Positions 1 through 7,837 of a stretch of 32,895 nucleotides of DNA are shown one piece after another. The DNA lies in the NCBI GenBank assembly GCA_002796305.1, contig PCWZ01000088.1:17857-50751 (forward strand), read 5' to 3'. Numbering within the stretch: the first letter of the stretch is position 1; each line of letters begins with the position of its first letter. Under the pieces are notes generated by a model, which was given only the letters and a program-made list of their open reading frames with translations, did not search any database and was not told the origin of the DNA. Both the position numbers and the translations under genes were made by a program. Origin of the DNA: Deltaproteobacteria bacterium CG11_big_fil_rev_8_21_14_0_20_49_13. Lineage in GTDB: Bacteria; UBA10199; GCA-002796325; 1-14-0-20-49-13.

Positions 1-18
1 GTGCCCTTAATAGTTATA

Positions 19-55
19 TGTGATGAGTTTAACCCATCACTCATTACCCATTACC
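19..55. repeat. Short heptamer palindrome at the 3' end of mlaD
   Basis: CCCATCA, CTCATTA and CCCATTA (33-53) are tandem heptamers; GTGATG...CATCAC forms a hairpin with the upstream GTGATGAG. The mlaD stop (TGA, 37-39 on the plus strand as TCA) and the residues VMGNE are encoded here. The array may extend beyond what is recognisable. Confidence 0.6.
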
Positions 56-969
56 TTCTTGTCATTCTCGGCCAACGTGGACCTTATGACCGCTTTTAAT
101 AATCTATTCCTGTTGGCTCTCCCCATCAAGGACCTTAGGTCGTTATAGATCGAGGGATCGTTGACAAGGCCACCAATCGTACCCTGACCGTTGTTTATCC
201 TGTTCATGACGTCTTTCAGATCATCGGACGCCTGACGCAAATTCTTGAGTATCCCGCCAACGGCGGCCGTCTTTTTGTCTTCGTCGTCTACCCTGCCTAT
301 TATATCGCGCAACATCTTGAGGCTGGCTCCTATATCCGAGACCACATCTTTACCTTTTGGGTCATAGAGCATTGCTCCAACCAGTCCTTTGCCGCTTTTT
401 ACCTGTCCCAAAATATCGCGCATCGAGCGAAGGGTCTCTTTCATATCCTTCTTGGAAGATGACATGTCGGTAAAGAACTGGGCAACGGAGGTAGAGGCGT
501 TCTTCACATCTTCAAGTATCTCGCTGCTCTTTTCTGCAAAATCGTAGAGCGAAACGGTCTCTCTGCTCTCTATGGCATCATTATCTTTAAGGACAGGCTG
601 GTCCTCGCTTCCTACGCTTATATAGATGAACTTGTCGCCCAAAAGCCCCTGCGTATTGACCGTTGCTATGGAATCTTGCCTTATCCTTGTCTGAAATTTC
701 TTACTTATCATCAAGGTGAGCATTATATCTTTTGCGGCCAGGGATTCGGGGAACTTTACCTGGTCAACGAAACCAACCTTAAGACCGGCGAGCTGAATAG
801 GGGCGCCCGTTCTAAGACCGCTAATATCCCTGAAATTGGCAATTAATTTATAGCGCGATTCAAAGAGTTCTTTTTCGCCTCCCAGCATGAAGATTACATA
901 CATGGCCAAGATGAGCCCGAAAAATATGAATATTCCGACCTTTATCTGCGTCTTTTCCTTATTTATCAT
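37..969 (-). CDS. mlaD: MlaD-type MCE-domain substrate-binding protein of a lipid ABC transporter
   Basis: The 310-residue protein has one N-terminal membrane segment (about residues 8-28, VGIFIFFGLILAMYVIF) followed by an MCE/MlaD domain with the typical 'SGLRTGAPIQLAGLKVG' stretch, then a long helical C-terminal region. In the family it is anchored in the inner membrane and forms the periplasmic ring that carries phospholipid between the membranes with MlaE and MlaF. I chose the ATG at 969 because it overlaps the end of mlaF by 11 bp, typical of coupled translation; a longer frame to 1011 would add 14 non-homologous residues. It is the last gene of mlaE-mlaF-mlaD. Its last residues and its TGA stop lie in a heptanucleotide repeat. 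mlaB and mlaC are not in the window. Family assignment is firm; the substrate is inferred from the family. Confidence 0.93.
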   Translation of the reverse strand: MINKEKTQIKVGIFIFFGLILAMYVIFMLGGEKELFESRYKLIANFRDISGLRTGAPIQLAGLKVGFVDQVKFPESLAAKDIMLTLMISKKFQTRIRQDSIATVNTQGLLGDKFIYISVGSEDQPVLKDNDAIESRETVSLYDFAEKSSEILEDVKNASTSVAQFFTDMSSSKKDMKETLRSMRDILGQVKSGKGLVGAMLYDPKGKDVVSDIGASLKMLRDIIGRVDDEDKKTAAVGGILKNLRQASDDLKDVMNRINNGQGTIGGLVNDPSIYNDLRSLMGRANRNRLLKAVIRSTLAENDKKVMGNE

Positions 970-1711
970 TATCTTCCCCGATATAACCCTGAATAAAATG
1001 CTGCACAACACTATTCGAAGACTTTTTCGCCTCTTCTGTAGTGCCGACGAACTCTATGCGCCTATTATACAACATCGCAATTCTATCCGAAACTAAAAAA
1101 GCACTTTGCATGTCGTGAGTAACGACTATCGATGTTACATGAAGCTTTCTTTGAATTTCTCTTATGAGCCTGTTGATGCGCATCGTGTTGGCAGGATCGA
1201 GCCCTGTCGTCGGCTCATCGTATAAGATGACCGCCGGTTCGGTTGCAATGGCGCGCGCAAGCCCCACACGTTTTTTCATGCCGCCGGAAAGGTCGGCCGG
1301 CATCATATTAAGGATATCTGCAAGCCCCACAAGCTCCAGCTTGTCGGTTATGATCTTGTTGATCTTATCTTCCGGATATTTAAAGTGCTCCCTGACGGGG
1401 TAGGCAACGTTCTCAGCGACCGTGAGAGAATCAAAGAGCGCCGCCCCCTGAAAGAGCATTCCTATCTCTTTTCTGACCTCAATAAGCCCCCACTCATCCA
1501 TTTTGGTGATATCTTTTCCCCTGAAATAAACATGGCCGCTGTCTGGTGGAATGACACCCAAAAGAAGCTTTAAAAGCACGCTTTTACCAGAACCGCTGCC
1601 GCCTATTATGGTGGTCGTCTCCCCCTCGATTATATCGAGCGAAAGGTCTTCCAGCACCTGATTCTTCCCAAAGGCCTTATATAGCTTCTTGAACGAAATA
1701 ATTGGCGTCAT
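959..1711 (-). CDS. mlaF: MlaF-type ABC transporter ATP-binding protein
   Basis: A 250-residue ABC ATPase that powers the Mla lipid transporter from the cytoplasmic face. Walker A is GGSGSGKS (residues 37-44), the ABC signature is LSGGMKKRVGLARAI (about 141-155) and Walker B is VILYDEPTTGLDP; the switch histidine follows in VVTHD. Length is normal for the family (250-270). It starts 5 bp after the mlaE stop and overlaps mlaD, so the three genes form one translation-coupled operon on the minus strand. Identification rests on the motifs plus the flanking MlaE and MlaD proteins; alone it could only be called an ABC ATPase. Confidence 0.95.
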   Translation of the reverse strand: MTPIISFKKLYKAFGKNQVLEDLSLDIIEGETTTIIGGSGSGKSVLLKLLLGVIPPDSGHVYFRGKDITKMDEWGLIEVRKEIGMLFQGAALFDSLTVAENVAYPVREHFKYPEDKINKIITDKLELVGLADILNMMPADLSGGMKKRVGLARAIATEPAVILYDEPTTGLDPANTMRINRLIREIQRKLHVTSIVVTHDMQSAFLVSDRIAMLYNRRIEFVGTTEEAKKSSNSVVQHFIQGYIGEDNDK

Positions 1712-1716
1712 AAACT

Positions 1717-2502
1717 TTAGTAGAACAATATGAATATCTTCGTCAAAAAGAAGTCGGCAACAAAGATGAATATCGACGAATATACGACCGCCTTGGTCGT
1801 TGCCACGCCGACGCCTTCCGTTCCGCCCCTGGTGTTAAGCCCTTCATAACAGGCTATTATCCCCACAAAAAATCCGAAGAAGAAGGTCTTTCCGATGCCG
1901 GAAACAAGGTCTTCCATGACCACAGAACGCCATATCTGGTCCATAAAGAATCTGGAAGAGACGCCCGCCTCTCTTACGGTTATCACCATGCCTCCCAGAA
2001 CTCCGAGAGCACATGAAATTAAAGAAAGAATGGGCGTGGCAATTACACATGCCATGACCCGGGGCACAACAAGCTTCGATATCGGGTTCGCCCCCAGCGC
2101 CTCGATGGCAAGGACCTGTTCGGTAACTACCATGGAACCTAGTTCGGCGGCGATACCGCTCCCTACGCGCGCCGCTACCATGAGAGAAGTAAGCACCGGC
2201 CCCAGCTCGCGCATGATGGCGACGCCAATCACCTGCCCGACATACATTTGAAGCCCGAAACGAGCGAGGCCCACGGAGAACTGCAGCGCAAATACCATTC
2301 CGGTAAATATGGCAACAAGGCCTACTATGGAAAGCGACTTGTTGCCGACCTGCATAAGCTGTAAAGTAAGTTCACCGAAGTTCAGCCTGTGCCTGAAGAG
2401 TGCGGAGAACGTTTTTGATACAAGTCCGGCAACGCCTCCGATGTATAGAGCAAAGGATTGAAAGCGCTCGCCTATCAACTGAAATGTGGCTCTAATGGGC
2501 AC
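1717..2502 (-). CDS. mlaE: MlaE-type ABC transporter permease
   Basis: A 261-residue integral membrane protein of the MlaE (DUF140) permease family. The conserved block 'GVAIMRELGPVLTSLMVAARVGSGIAAELG' lies near residues 110-140 and is followed by 'EALGANPISKLVVPRVMA', the family's hallmark cytoplasmic loop. It is the membrane core of the lipid transporter with MlaF and MlaD. The chosen start is GTG at 2500-2502, because no ATG lies near the expected N-terminus; the Shine-Dalgarno is poor, the only purine-rich stretch (AGGATGAC) being part of the palindromic repeat just upstream. It is the first gene of the mla trio, about 77 bp after an upstream lipoprotein on the same strand. Confidence 0.93.
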   Translation of the reverse strand: MPIRATFQLIGERFQSFALYIGGVAGLVSKTFSALFRHRLNFGELTLQLMQVGNKSLSIVGLVAIFTGMVFALQFSVGLARFGLQMYVGQVIGVAIMRELGPVLTSLMVAARVGSGIAAELGSMVVTEQVLAIEALGANPISKLVVPRVMACVIATPILSLISCALGVLGGMVITVREAGVSSRFFMDQIWRSVVMEDLVSGIGKTFFFGFFVGIIACYEGLNTRGGTEGVGVATTKAVVYSSIFIFVADFFLTKIFILFY

Positions 2503-2510
2503 TCTTTATT

Positions 2511-2591
2511 ATGTCATCCTGAGCGCAAGCTAAGACTCCCGTGCAAACAGTTGTACGGGGATTCTTCGGCCTAGTGGCCTCAGAATGACAT
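2511..2591. repeat. Palindromic repeat, family A copy 1 (ATCCTGAGC type)
   Basis: The outer arms ATGTCATCCTGAG (2511-2523) and CTCAGAATGACAT (2579-2591) pair at 12 of 13 positions. An inner hairpin CCCGT...ACGGG sits in the middle. It fills the gap between the small lipoprotein and mlaE. The TGA at 2580-2582 that ends the lipoprotein lies in the right arm. Related copies are at 6652, 24147, 31572 and 32386. Confidence 0.8.
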
Positions 2592-3104
2592 GCCTAAATA
2601 AAACGTTTCGAAATCCGCAACTCCGTCCGCATAGCTTTCCGGCGGAGAGATATAGATAAAGTCGAACGTGCAGTTATCCTTTTTGATCACCACCGAATCG
2701 AACTTCAAAGGAACACCGTCGGTCGAACCGGTCGATATCGTTTTAAGCGCGCCCCGCTCGTCGAGCATGAACTCGGTCTCTTTCTTTATCTTAAGGTCTG
2801 TGGTCCCTGCAAAGAGCTGGCTGTTCAAGACCTTCAGAGGAAGGTCCTCAAAAGAGGAGCCGCAAAAGGCGTCGGTAGAGATGGTCGCGCCAAGAGATTC
2901 ATTATGAAAGGCAGCCGTTTTTGTATGCGTTTTTAGCCATTTCCATGAAGGGGGAAGCTCTCCGACCTTATAATAGAGGTCCTTTTTAAGAAAGACCATC
3001 TGATGCCTGTAACCGATGACCGAGGTCGACTGTCTCCCATGAAAACAGGCGGAAAGGATGAATGCGAAAAGAGCGACCCCAAAAAAAACGCTAGTCTTTC
3101 TCAT
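2580..3104 (-). CDS. Small lipoprotein of unknown function upstream of mlaEFD
   Basis: A 174-residue protein with a lipoprotein signal peptide: MRK, a hydrophobic core, and the lipobox LSAC with Cys at residue 20. The mature part is about 155 residues, with aromatic-rich segments and two further cysteines that could form a disulfide. I do not recognise a domain. It lies directly upstream of mlaEFD on the same strand, so a role in the cell envelope near the Mla system is a reasonable guess and no more. Its last residues (GMSF) and stop are encoded by the palindromic repeat, so the native C-terminus may have been replaced or extended. Confidence 0.75.
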   Translation of the reverse strand: MRKTSVFFGVALFAFILSACFHGRQSTSVIGYRHQMVFLKKDLYYKVGELPPSWKWLKTHTKTAAFHNESLGATISTDAFCGSSFEDLPLKVLNSQLFAGTTDLKIKKETEFMLDERGALKTISTGSTDGVPLKFDSVVIKKDNCTFDFIYISPPESYADGVADFETFYLGMSF

Positions 3105-3291
3105 ATGTTTGGATTTATAGCGGAAAAGACGAGAAAATACAAGGACTAACCGTATCCATTAAAGCATCAGACAAGGGGAAAAAGAGACCTCGACCTATGA
3201 TAGACGGTCCATAAACCCTTGCCAGAGATCTTATCCCAGAAACCCCTTCGAGAGACGGACAGGAGCAAACCCCATCATCCACATAATTTTC

Positions 3292-5958
3292 CTACTCAGC
3301 GCAAGCATCGGAGCCTTCTACAATTGTAATAATGAGTGAATAGCCTCTACCCAGGTCATCGCTTGAGGCAAGAAACGCCACACCTTGATAGAGCGTATTC
3401 GCCGGCAACGTTACACTCGTGCAATTACTGATAACATCGCCACTACGCACCCATGCACCAGAATCGAAGCTATCGCGTAATGTTGCTACGCTGTCATCAT
3501 TAACATCTTTGAATCCCAGATAATTGAGCTGATCGTATCCGAGTTTTCCGGCAGAACCGTTAAGCTCGGCCTGGATAGTATATGTCGCATCCGCATTGCC
3601 TGTTTTAAAATAGTCGACGGCGCTAACTGGAAAATTCGCCTCAAAATAAGTGACATGCGCCTCGCCCAGCTCCGCATAGCAATCCATTTCCGATGTCATA
3701 GTCAATCTCATTCTATCGCTGCCACTTCCACTGACGAAGATAATATTGTAGTTTACGCCCTCCTGGAGGTCATCTGCGCTAAAGGCGGCACAGCTTTTAC
3801 CGTTATCCATCCCTCTCATCGTAGAGACCGGGGTGATTGTCAGCACATTACTTGCTTGCGTCATGTTATATTCATGGGCAGCCATTCCTTCCAACGGATC
3901 CTTGATGATATCCAGCATAATAAAGTTCGTACCGCTAAGATCATCAAAAGACATGTGAGATCCTGCTAGAGCAATATATTCATCGCTCGGCGTCAACAGG
4001 TCTCCAACCAGGGCCTCACCGCCACCGTCACCGCCACCGTCACCGACAAGAGGAACAATCGTGCAGGCGTCTGCATTGGCTGCAGCAACAGCCATAGTGA
4101 CACAATTGTTGGTACCCAAATGCGGCCCGTTGGTATCATATTCTGCCTGGACAAGACACTCGACGTCACTATCAGTAGCTTCAATAAAATCCTTAATCGA
4201 TAAGAGATAGGCATATGTAAACGATGTCGAATCATTATCACATGCTACCCCTTGGTAGACGGTTGAACAGCCCTGCCCGCCGCAACCTAGAACCCCGCCG
4301 CCGCCACCGACATATTCATCACCCTGCTGGTCTCCGCAAATATCTGCCGCTGCATACTGGCTCGCTTTTAATACGCTTCCTTTGCTTATACTGTTGGCCC
4401 CGCCTCCGCCGTAGCACTGTTGCATGCACTGCTCATAGTTTATCTGACTGACGGCAACCCCTGCCGCCCCGTACTGATTCTGCATCTGATTCATACAGGC
4501 TTCGACTTCGCATTCGTTACCGCCGTTCACGACCGTCCCCACCTTGTTCTTCAGGTCGTCCCCTGAAAGACCGTTAAATTCTCCCTGTTGCATGTTGTAT
4601 TTATTTGACTCGTTTATCGCCAGGGGGTCCATACTGCCTGCGTACATCTGATCCTTGTACTGCTCCACCGCATAGGATGTAATGGTACCAAAATCATAGT
4701 TATCTTTCATGCTTGCGCCGGAAACGGGCACGTACGTGTGTGTCATCTGCATCAACGACGATCTGGTGGCGGGATCACTGAAATTCATCTGATCATTGGC
4801 GAACATGCCCACGAACATCGCCGCCTTGTGTTCATCGTCTATGATGTCATTGATATATCCGCCCGACTTGAAATCGCCTATCGTTGTTTGAAGGTCCCTA
4901 AAATAGTTCTGTTCAAACGCCATTGCGTCGTTAAAATATGCTGGTGGCATCTCACGGAAAGATGCCCCGTAGGCCTTAACATCATCTGTATCGAAGGAGC
5001 TGGACTTGAATGAACCCTTTATAAAATCCCCCATCTCGCCGCCCTGATCAAAGAGTGACCCGCTCAGGTCTAGGACGGTGTCCACCTTCAGAAGATCTCC
5101 GCAATAAGTGCGGAGCAGTTGGTTGAATCCGGCCTGTTCCCCGGCTCCAATTTTCTCCATACCGGTGGAGAACTTACGCCTGTAGACATCCTTGTCCGCG
5201 AATCCTCCTGCCGAAACTATCTGGTCGAATTTAACTCCCGTCTCTGAAAAACACTTATCCGTTACGAATTTGATCGCGCGCATCCAGCGCATCTTGGCTC
5301 CTACGGTACTTACTTCGCGGCTCAGACAGTTAGTAGTGAGGTCGGACTCGCTCCCCTTGAGGAGCGACACCTTAAGCAAGCTTATATCTTCACTCTTGTT
5401 GAAAAGTTGCCCGGCAAGCGTGAGGGCATTTCTTATGCACGCCTCATCCGTCGCTTCACAGCCAAGAGACGCCGCCATGTCAAGCATGGATGTCGTTGTT
5501 ACGTCCGTCGTACCTGTGTCTATAGCATCCGCAAGACTGGAAACCTCCATAATATTGCCGAGGTCCACGGAATCCCCATCGGTTATATTTATTTTGAGAT
5601 AAGAGCTTGCACCATACGGGTTCTCCATTGAGGCAACGACTTCATCCGTCATCGAAACGCTGAACGTGTAATCTTCGGCCAACGCAACACTGCCCACATC
5701 TTCCCCTGTGATGAAGTTTGTGATAACGGCCGATACGCCGGATGTATCTACCGCCTTATACCCTGAAAGATTTGCGCTTACGCTAAAGCTTGATGGAAGT
5801 TCGACCGTTCCGGTTATCGCCTTTGTTACCGCGGTAGTTCCGCCACCCGTCTCGTCAGGTGAAGAAACCACGTCTATGCCTGTCTTACAACCGGCGAGGA
5901 GCAAGAACGCCGCTATCATCCCCACCAGCCTTGTTTTATTATTGAGTCTCATAATCAT
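3292..5958 (-). CDS. Large Cys/Gly-rich lipoprotein of unknown function
   Basis: An 888-residue protein with a clear lipoprotein signal (MRLNNKTRLVGMIAAFLLLAGC; lipobox LAGC, Cys at about 24). After the signal comes a Thr/Ser-rich linker, then an N-terminal domain resembling bacterial carboxypeptidase-regulatory or Ig-like folds ('ITGTVELPSSFSVSANLSGYKAV'), a mixed helical middle, a Cys-rich stretch at roughly 480-640 with CxxxxC and CxxxC pairs (CEVEAC, CMQQC, CGGQGC) and a Gly/Asp linker (DGGGDGGG), then a C-terminal beta-rich domain ending in a Cys close to the terminus. I do not recognise the family. It is probably exported to the outer membrane and disulfide-rich. It stands alone, is preceded by a possible sigma-54 promoter, and starts at ATG 5958 or the ATG two codons later. 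Confidence 0.8.
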   Translation of the reverse strand: MIMRLNNKTRLVGMIAAFLLLAGCKTGIDVVSSPDETGGGTTAVTKAITGTVELPSSFSVSANLSGYKAVDTSGVSAVITNFITGEDVGSVALAEDYTFSVSMTDEVVASMENPYGASSYLKINITDGDSVDLGNIMEVSSLADAIDTGTTDVTTTSMLDMAASLGCEATDEACIRNALTLAGQLFNKSEDISLLKVSLLKGSESDLTTNCLSREVSTVGAKMRWMRAIKFVTDKCFSETGVKFDQIVSAGGFADKDVYRRKFSTGMEKIGAGEQAGFNQLLRTYCGDLLKVDTVLDLSGSLFDQGGEMGDFIKGSFKSSSFDTDDVKAYGASFREMPPAYFNDAMAFEQNYFRDLQTTIGDFKSGGYINDIIDDEHKAAMFVGMFANDQMNFSDPATRSSLMQMTHTYVPVSGASMKDNYDFGTITSYAVEQYKDQMYAGSMDPLAINESNKYNMQQGEFNGLSGDDLKNKVGTVVNGGNECEVEACMNQMQNQYGAAGVAVSQINYEQCMQQCYGGGGANSISKGSVLKASQYAAADICGDQQGDEYVGGGGGVLGCGGQGCSTVYQGVACDNDSTSFTYAYLLSIKDFIEATDSDVECLVQAEYDTNGPHLGTNNCVTMAVAAANADACTIVPLVGDGGGDGGGEALVGDLLTPSDEYIALAGSHMSFDDLSGTNFIMLDIIKDPLEGMAAHEYNMTQASNVLTITPVSTMRGMDNGKSCAAFSADDLQEGVNYNIIFVSGSGSDRMRLTMTSEMDCYAELGEAHVTYFEANFPVSAVDYFKTGNADATYTIQAELNGSAGKLGYDQLNYLGFKDVNDDSVATLRDSFDSGAWVRSGDVISNCTSVTLPANTLYQGVAFLASSDDLGRGYSLIITIVEGSDACAE

Positions 5959-6004
5959 TAACTCTGATGATTATCCCCAACAGAGCCTCCCCACCCTTAG
6001 GCGT

Positions 6005-6020
6005 TGCAAACCACATGCCA
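6005..6020 (-). promoter_or_regulatory. Possible sigma-54 (-24/-12) promoter for the 888-residue lipoprotein
   Basis: On the minus strand the sequence is TGGCATGTGGTTTGCA. It has the invariant GG (-24) and GC (-12) at the required spacing and matches the consensus TGGCAC-G-N4-TTGCA with one mismatch (T for C). The predicted start would leave a leader of roughly 35 nt before the ATG at 5958. Sigma-54 promoters need a bacterial enhancer-binding protein; the palindrome at 6182-6197 is a candidate upstream site. This is one motif match, not proof. Confidence 0.5.
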
Positions 6021-6181
6021 ACTATTTGAGTAGATGGGCATTATTAGACATATAAATATGTTGTTATTACATGACGTTACTAACGCAGTACGCACTATGC
6101 CCGATCGGGAGTGGGTATTTCCTCACCCGGTGGGTGTCGGAATGTTGACGTTTTTGAAATAATCATCAATATCGAAGTATT

Positions 6182-6197
6182 ACGATTTCAAAATCGT
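6182..6197. promoter_or_regulatory. Operator-like perfect palindrome
   Basis: ACGATTT-CA-AAATCGT is a perfect 7-bp inverted repeat with a 2-bp centre. It lies just upstream of a TTGACA box towards yggS and about 165-190 bp upstream of the sigma-54-like motif on the other strand. It could be a repressor operator or an enhancer-binding site; the bound protein is unknown. Confidence 0.4.
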
Positions 6198-6258
6198 CAT
6201 TTTATTGACACGTCAGCAACCTATTAAAATTGTTGTTTTTTAAATCGAAAAACAGAAA

Positions 6259-6286
6259 TTGACACTTTAACAAATAAGGTTAAACT
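6259..6286 (+). promoter_or_regulatory. Candidate sigma-70 promoter for yggS
   Basis: TTGACA (6259-6264), a 16-bp spacer, and TAAACT (6281-6286). Transcription would begin around 6293, leaving a leader of under 10 nt and no Shine-Dalgarno, so either the mRNA is nearly leaderless or the TTGACA at 6205 is the real -35 box. Confidence 0.35.
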
Positions 6287-6300
6287 GCCGCCTATCAACC

Positions 6301-7092
6301 ATGGGCATTAAAGAAAACATTACGATTGTAAGGGAAAAAGTTAACCGCGCCTGTTTAAATTCCGGGCGCGATCCATCTTCAGTTCGGCTCATTGCGGTCT
6401 CAAAGACAAAGCCTGTTGCCGATATTTTAGAGGCCGTTGATGCCGGACAACTTATCTTCGGCGAGAACTATGCCCAAGAACTGCGCGATAAGGCCAGGGA
6501 GTTAGAGGTTGCACCACGCACGGCGCACGACGCGCGGCGCACGGCTATCGAGTGGCACTTCATCGGCCATCTGCAAAAGAACAAGCTGAAATATATCCTG
6601 CCGGTGGCAAGCTGGACGCACACGATAGATTCGGTGGAGTTGCTTGAGACCATCCTGAGCAAAGCGAAGGATCTCATACTCAGAAACGAGGGAGATCCTT
6701 CGCCACCTGAGCCGGCTCAGGATGACAGGCGCGTTATCAACTCTCTTATCGAAGTGAACATTGCCGGCGAAGATTCCAAATCAGGCATATCCCCCGAAAA
6801 CGTCTTTGAACTTGTTAACGCCTTTTCTAAAGCCTGCAAGCCTGCCAACCTGCTAACCTGCAAACTCCGCGGTTTAATGTGTATGCCCCCCTTCTCCTCC
6901 GACCCCGAGACGGGCCGCCCTTATTTTAAGAAATTGAAAGACTTGCTTGATGAAATAAATTCACGTAATATATACCCCGAAAAGCTGACCGAGCTCTCCA
7001 TGGGTACGACACAGGATTTTGAAGTAGCGATAGAAGAGGGAGCAACTATGGTAAGAATAGGATCCGCGATATTCGGAAACCGAAACACGTGA
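6301..7092 (+). CDS. yggS: YggS/PLPBP-family PLP-binding protein with in-frame repeat insertions
   Basis: A 263-residue member of the YggS/PROSC family, a PLP-binding alanine-racemase-like barrel that balances vitamin B6 pools. Family blocks are present: [11 protein letters not shown] (PLP lysine), [61 protein letters not shown] and [10 protein letters not shown]. The usual length is about 225-235; the excess is explained by repeat-derived insertions: four heptamers at 6517-6544 (residues 73-82), a palindrome at 6652-6723 (residues 118-141), and perhaps four octamers at 6830-6861 (residues 177-187). All leave the frame open and the core motifs intact, so the protein is probably functional. 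No Shine-Dalgarno precedes the ATG. It leads yggS-yggT-yggU. Confidence 0.92.
   Translation: MGIKENITIVREKVNRACLNSGRDPSSVRLIAVSKTKPVADILEAVDAGQLIFGENYAQELRDKARELEVAPRTAHDARRTAIEWHFIGHLQKNKLKYILPVASWTHTIDSVELLETILSKAKDLILRNEGDPSPPEPAQDDRRVINSLIEVNIAGEDSKSGISPENVFELVNAFSKACKPANLLTCKLRGLMCMPPFSSDPETGRPYFKKLKDLLDEINSRNIYPEKLTELSMGTTQDFEVAIEEGATMVRIGSAIFGNRNT
6517..6544. repeat. Four tandem heptamers inside yggS
   Basis: CGCACGG, CGCACGA, CGCGCGG and CGCACGG lie end to end. They encode a basic [10 protein letters not shown]-like segment just before IEWHFIG, where the family normally has a short, variable link. Confidence 0.7.
6652..6723. repeat. Palindromic repeat, family A copy 2, in frame inside yggS
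   Basis: Outer arms ATCCTGAGC (6652-6660) and GCTCAGGAT (6715-6723); inner arms GCGAAGGATCTC (6664-6675) and GAGATCCTTCGC (6692-6703), both perfect; and a 16-bp perfect palindrome at 6706-6721 (CCTGAGCCGGCTCAGG). The element is 72 bp, exactly 24 codons, and adds a [11 protein letters not shown]-type loop between a helix and the next beta strand of YggS. Confidence 0.85.
6830..6861. repeat. Four tandem octamers inside yggS
   Basis: AAGCCTGC, AAGCCTGC, CAACCTGC and TAACCTGC in a row. They encode KPANLLTC just before the conserved RGLMCMPP block. The period is 8, not 7, so this may be a separate kind of repeat or a chance low-complexity stretch. Confidence 0.5.
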
Positions 7093-7153
7093 TCGGTTAT
7101 CGGTAATCAGTGAACTAAATCACCGATCACTGATTACTGATTACTGATTACCA
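7091..7153. repeat. Heptamer palindrome, family B copy 1, between yggS and yggT
   Basis: The left half is ATCGGTT, ATCGGTA, ATCAGTG (7092-7112). After a 6-bp centre the right half is ATCACCG, ATCACTG, ATTACTG, ATTACTG, ATTACCA (7119-7153), the reverse-complement type. The first bases complete the TGA stop of yggS. The end lies only 6 bp before the yggT ATG, so no normal Shine-Dalgarno remains. Confidence 0.8.
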
Positions 7154-7159
7154 AAATCT

Positions 7160-7471
7160 ATGCACTCACTAGGTTATTTAGTATTAGCGATCGCCCGCAT
7201 GCTGGGCCTCATCATCAACATCTATACATTTGTGATCGCCGCGGCGGTCATTGTCTCGTGGGTCAATGCCGACCCATTTAACCCGGTTGTAAAGATCATT
7301 CGTTCCCTAACGGAACCCGCATTCAACATCTGCAGGAAGATCGTTCCCCAAAAACTATACAGAACAGGGTTAGACTTTACGCCCATCGTCGTATTGCTGA
7401 TACTCATTCTATTAGACACCATGTTGGTCAACACGCTCTTTGATGTCGGAAGAAGCATGCTCACTAAATAA
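7160..7471 (+). CDS. yggT: YggT family integral membrane protein
   Basis: A 103-residue protein of the YggT family (Pfam name), with two hydrophobic segments (about 4-35 and 70-95) around a loop containing 'SWVNADPFNPVVKIIRSLTEPAF' and 'DFTPIVVLLIL', the family's recognisable parts. In other bacteria the family is linked to membrane organisation, osmotic tolerance or cell division; the exact role is unsettled. It lies between yggS and yggU as in many proteobacteria. The region before the ATG is a heptamer palindrome with no ribosome-binding site. Confidence 0.88.
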   Translation: MHSLGYLVLAIARMLGLIINIYTFVIAAAVIVSWVNADPFNPVVKIIRSLTEPAFNICRKIVPQKLYRTGLDFTPIVVLLILILLDTMLVNTLFDVGRSMLTK

Positions 7472-7516
7472 CCAAATGGAAATTAATTCATTGGATATTC
7501 ATTTGTCATTTGGATC
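7472..7516. repeat. Degenerate repeat, family C copy 1
   Basis: The sequence CCAAATGGAAATTAATTCATT followed by GGATATTCATTTGTCATT closely matches the stretch at 15764-15801. It fills the gap between yggT and yggU. Units of the CATTNGA/CATTCAT type suggest a worn heptamer repeat. Confidence 0.55.
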
Positions 7517-7531
7517 CGGGTATTGGTAATT

Positions 7532-7786
7532 ATGTTTATTAAGGTCCACATACAACCCGGGGCAAAAAAGAACGAAATAGTCGGCCGTCACGGCGACGCG
7601 GTCAAGATAAGACTAAAGGCTCCGCCGGTCAACGGCAAGGCGAACGAAGCGCTTATCGCATTTCTGGCCAAAAAGCTTGACATCCCAGGGCCCGCCATCA
7701 CCATAAAGGCCGGCCGCGCCTCCCGCCAGAAGCTGCTGGAGGTGAATGTACCGGAAACGGCACTTAGGGTTTTGCTTGACTTGTAG
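7532..7786 (+). CDS. yggU: YggU/DUF167 family protein
   Basis: An 84-residue protein of the DUF167 (YggU) family. The whole domain is visible: IKVHIQPGAKKNEIVG, VKIRLKAPPVNGKANEALI, and IKAGRASRQKLLEV. The molecular function is not established. I take the ATG at 7532 rather than a TTG three codons earlier, because the family starts with a beta strand at MFIKV. It closes the yggS-yggT-yggU group. It ends with TAG, which shows TAG is an ordinary stop here. Confidence 0.9.
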   Translation: MFIKVHIQPGAKKNEIVGRHGDAVKIRLKAPPVNGKANEALIAFLAKKLDIPGPAITIKAGRASRQKLLEVNVPETALRVLLDL

Positions 7787-7837
7787 GGCATATTTCCTGT
7801 AGTTACGGCCCTTAAATTCTCAAGGAGGAAGCACCAT

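Larger units (their letters stand above)
5959..6300. other. 342-bp divergent intergenic region between lipoprotein and yggS
   Basis: No gene is visible. It holds the sigma-54-like motif (6005-6020, minus), GC-rich inverted segments around 6096-6137 (CCCGATCGGG, and CACC...GGTG near 6125), a perfect 7+7 palindrome (6182-6197), and two TTGACA boxes (6205 and 6259) facing yggS. It is therefore a two-way regulatory region. Confidence 0.6.

Noticed and set aside
4010-4047. Gly/Asp codon repeat in the 888-residue lipoprotein as another heptamer array
   Set aside because: The period is 12 (CGCCACCGTCAC twice), it encodes a simple Gly-Asp linker, and there is no opposed half.
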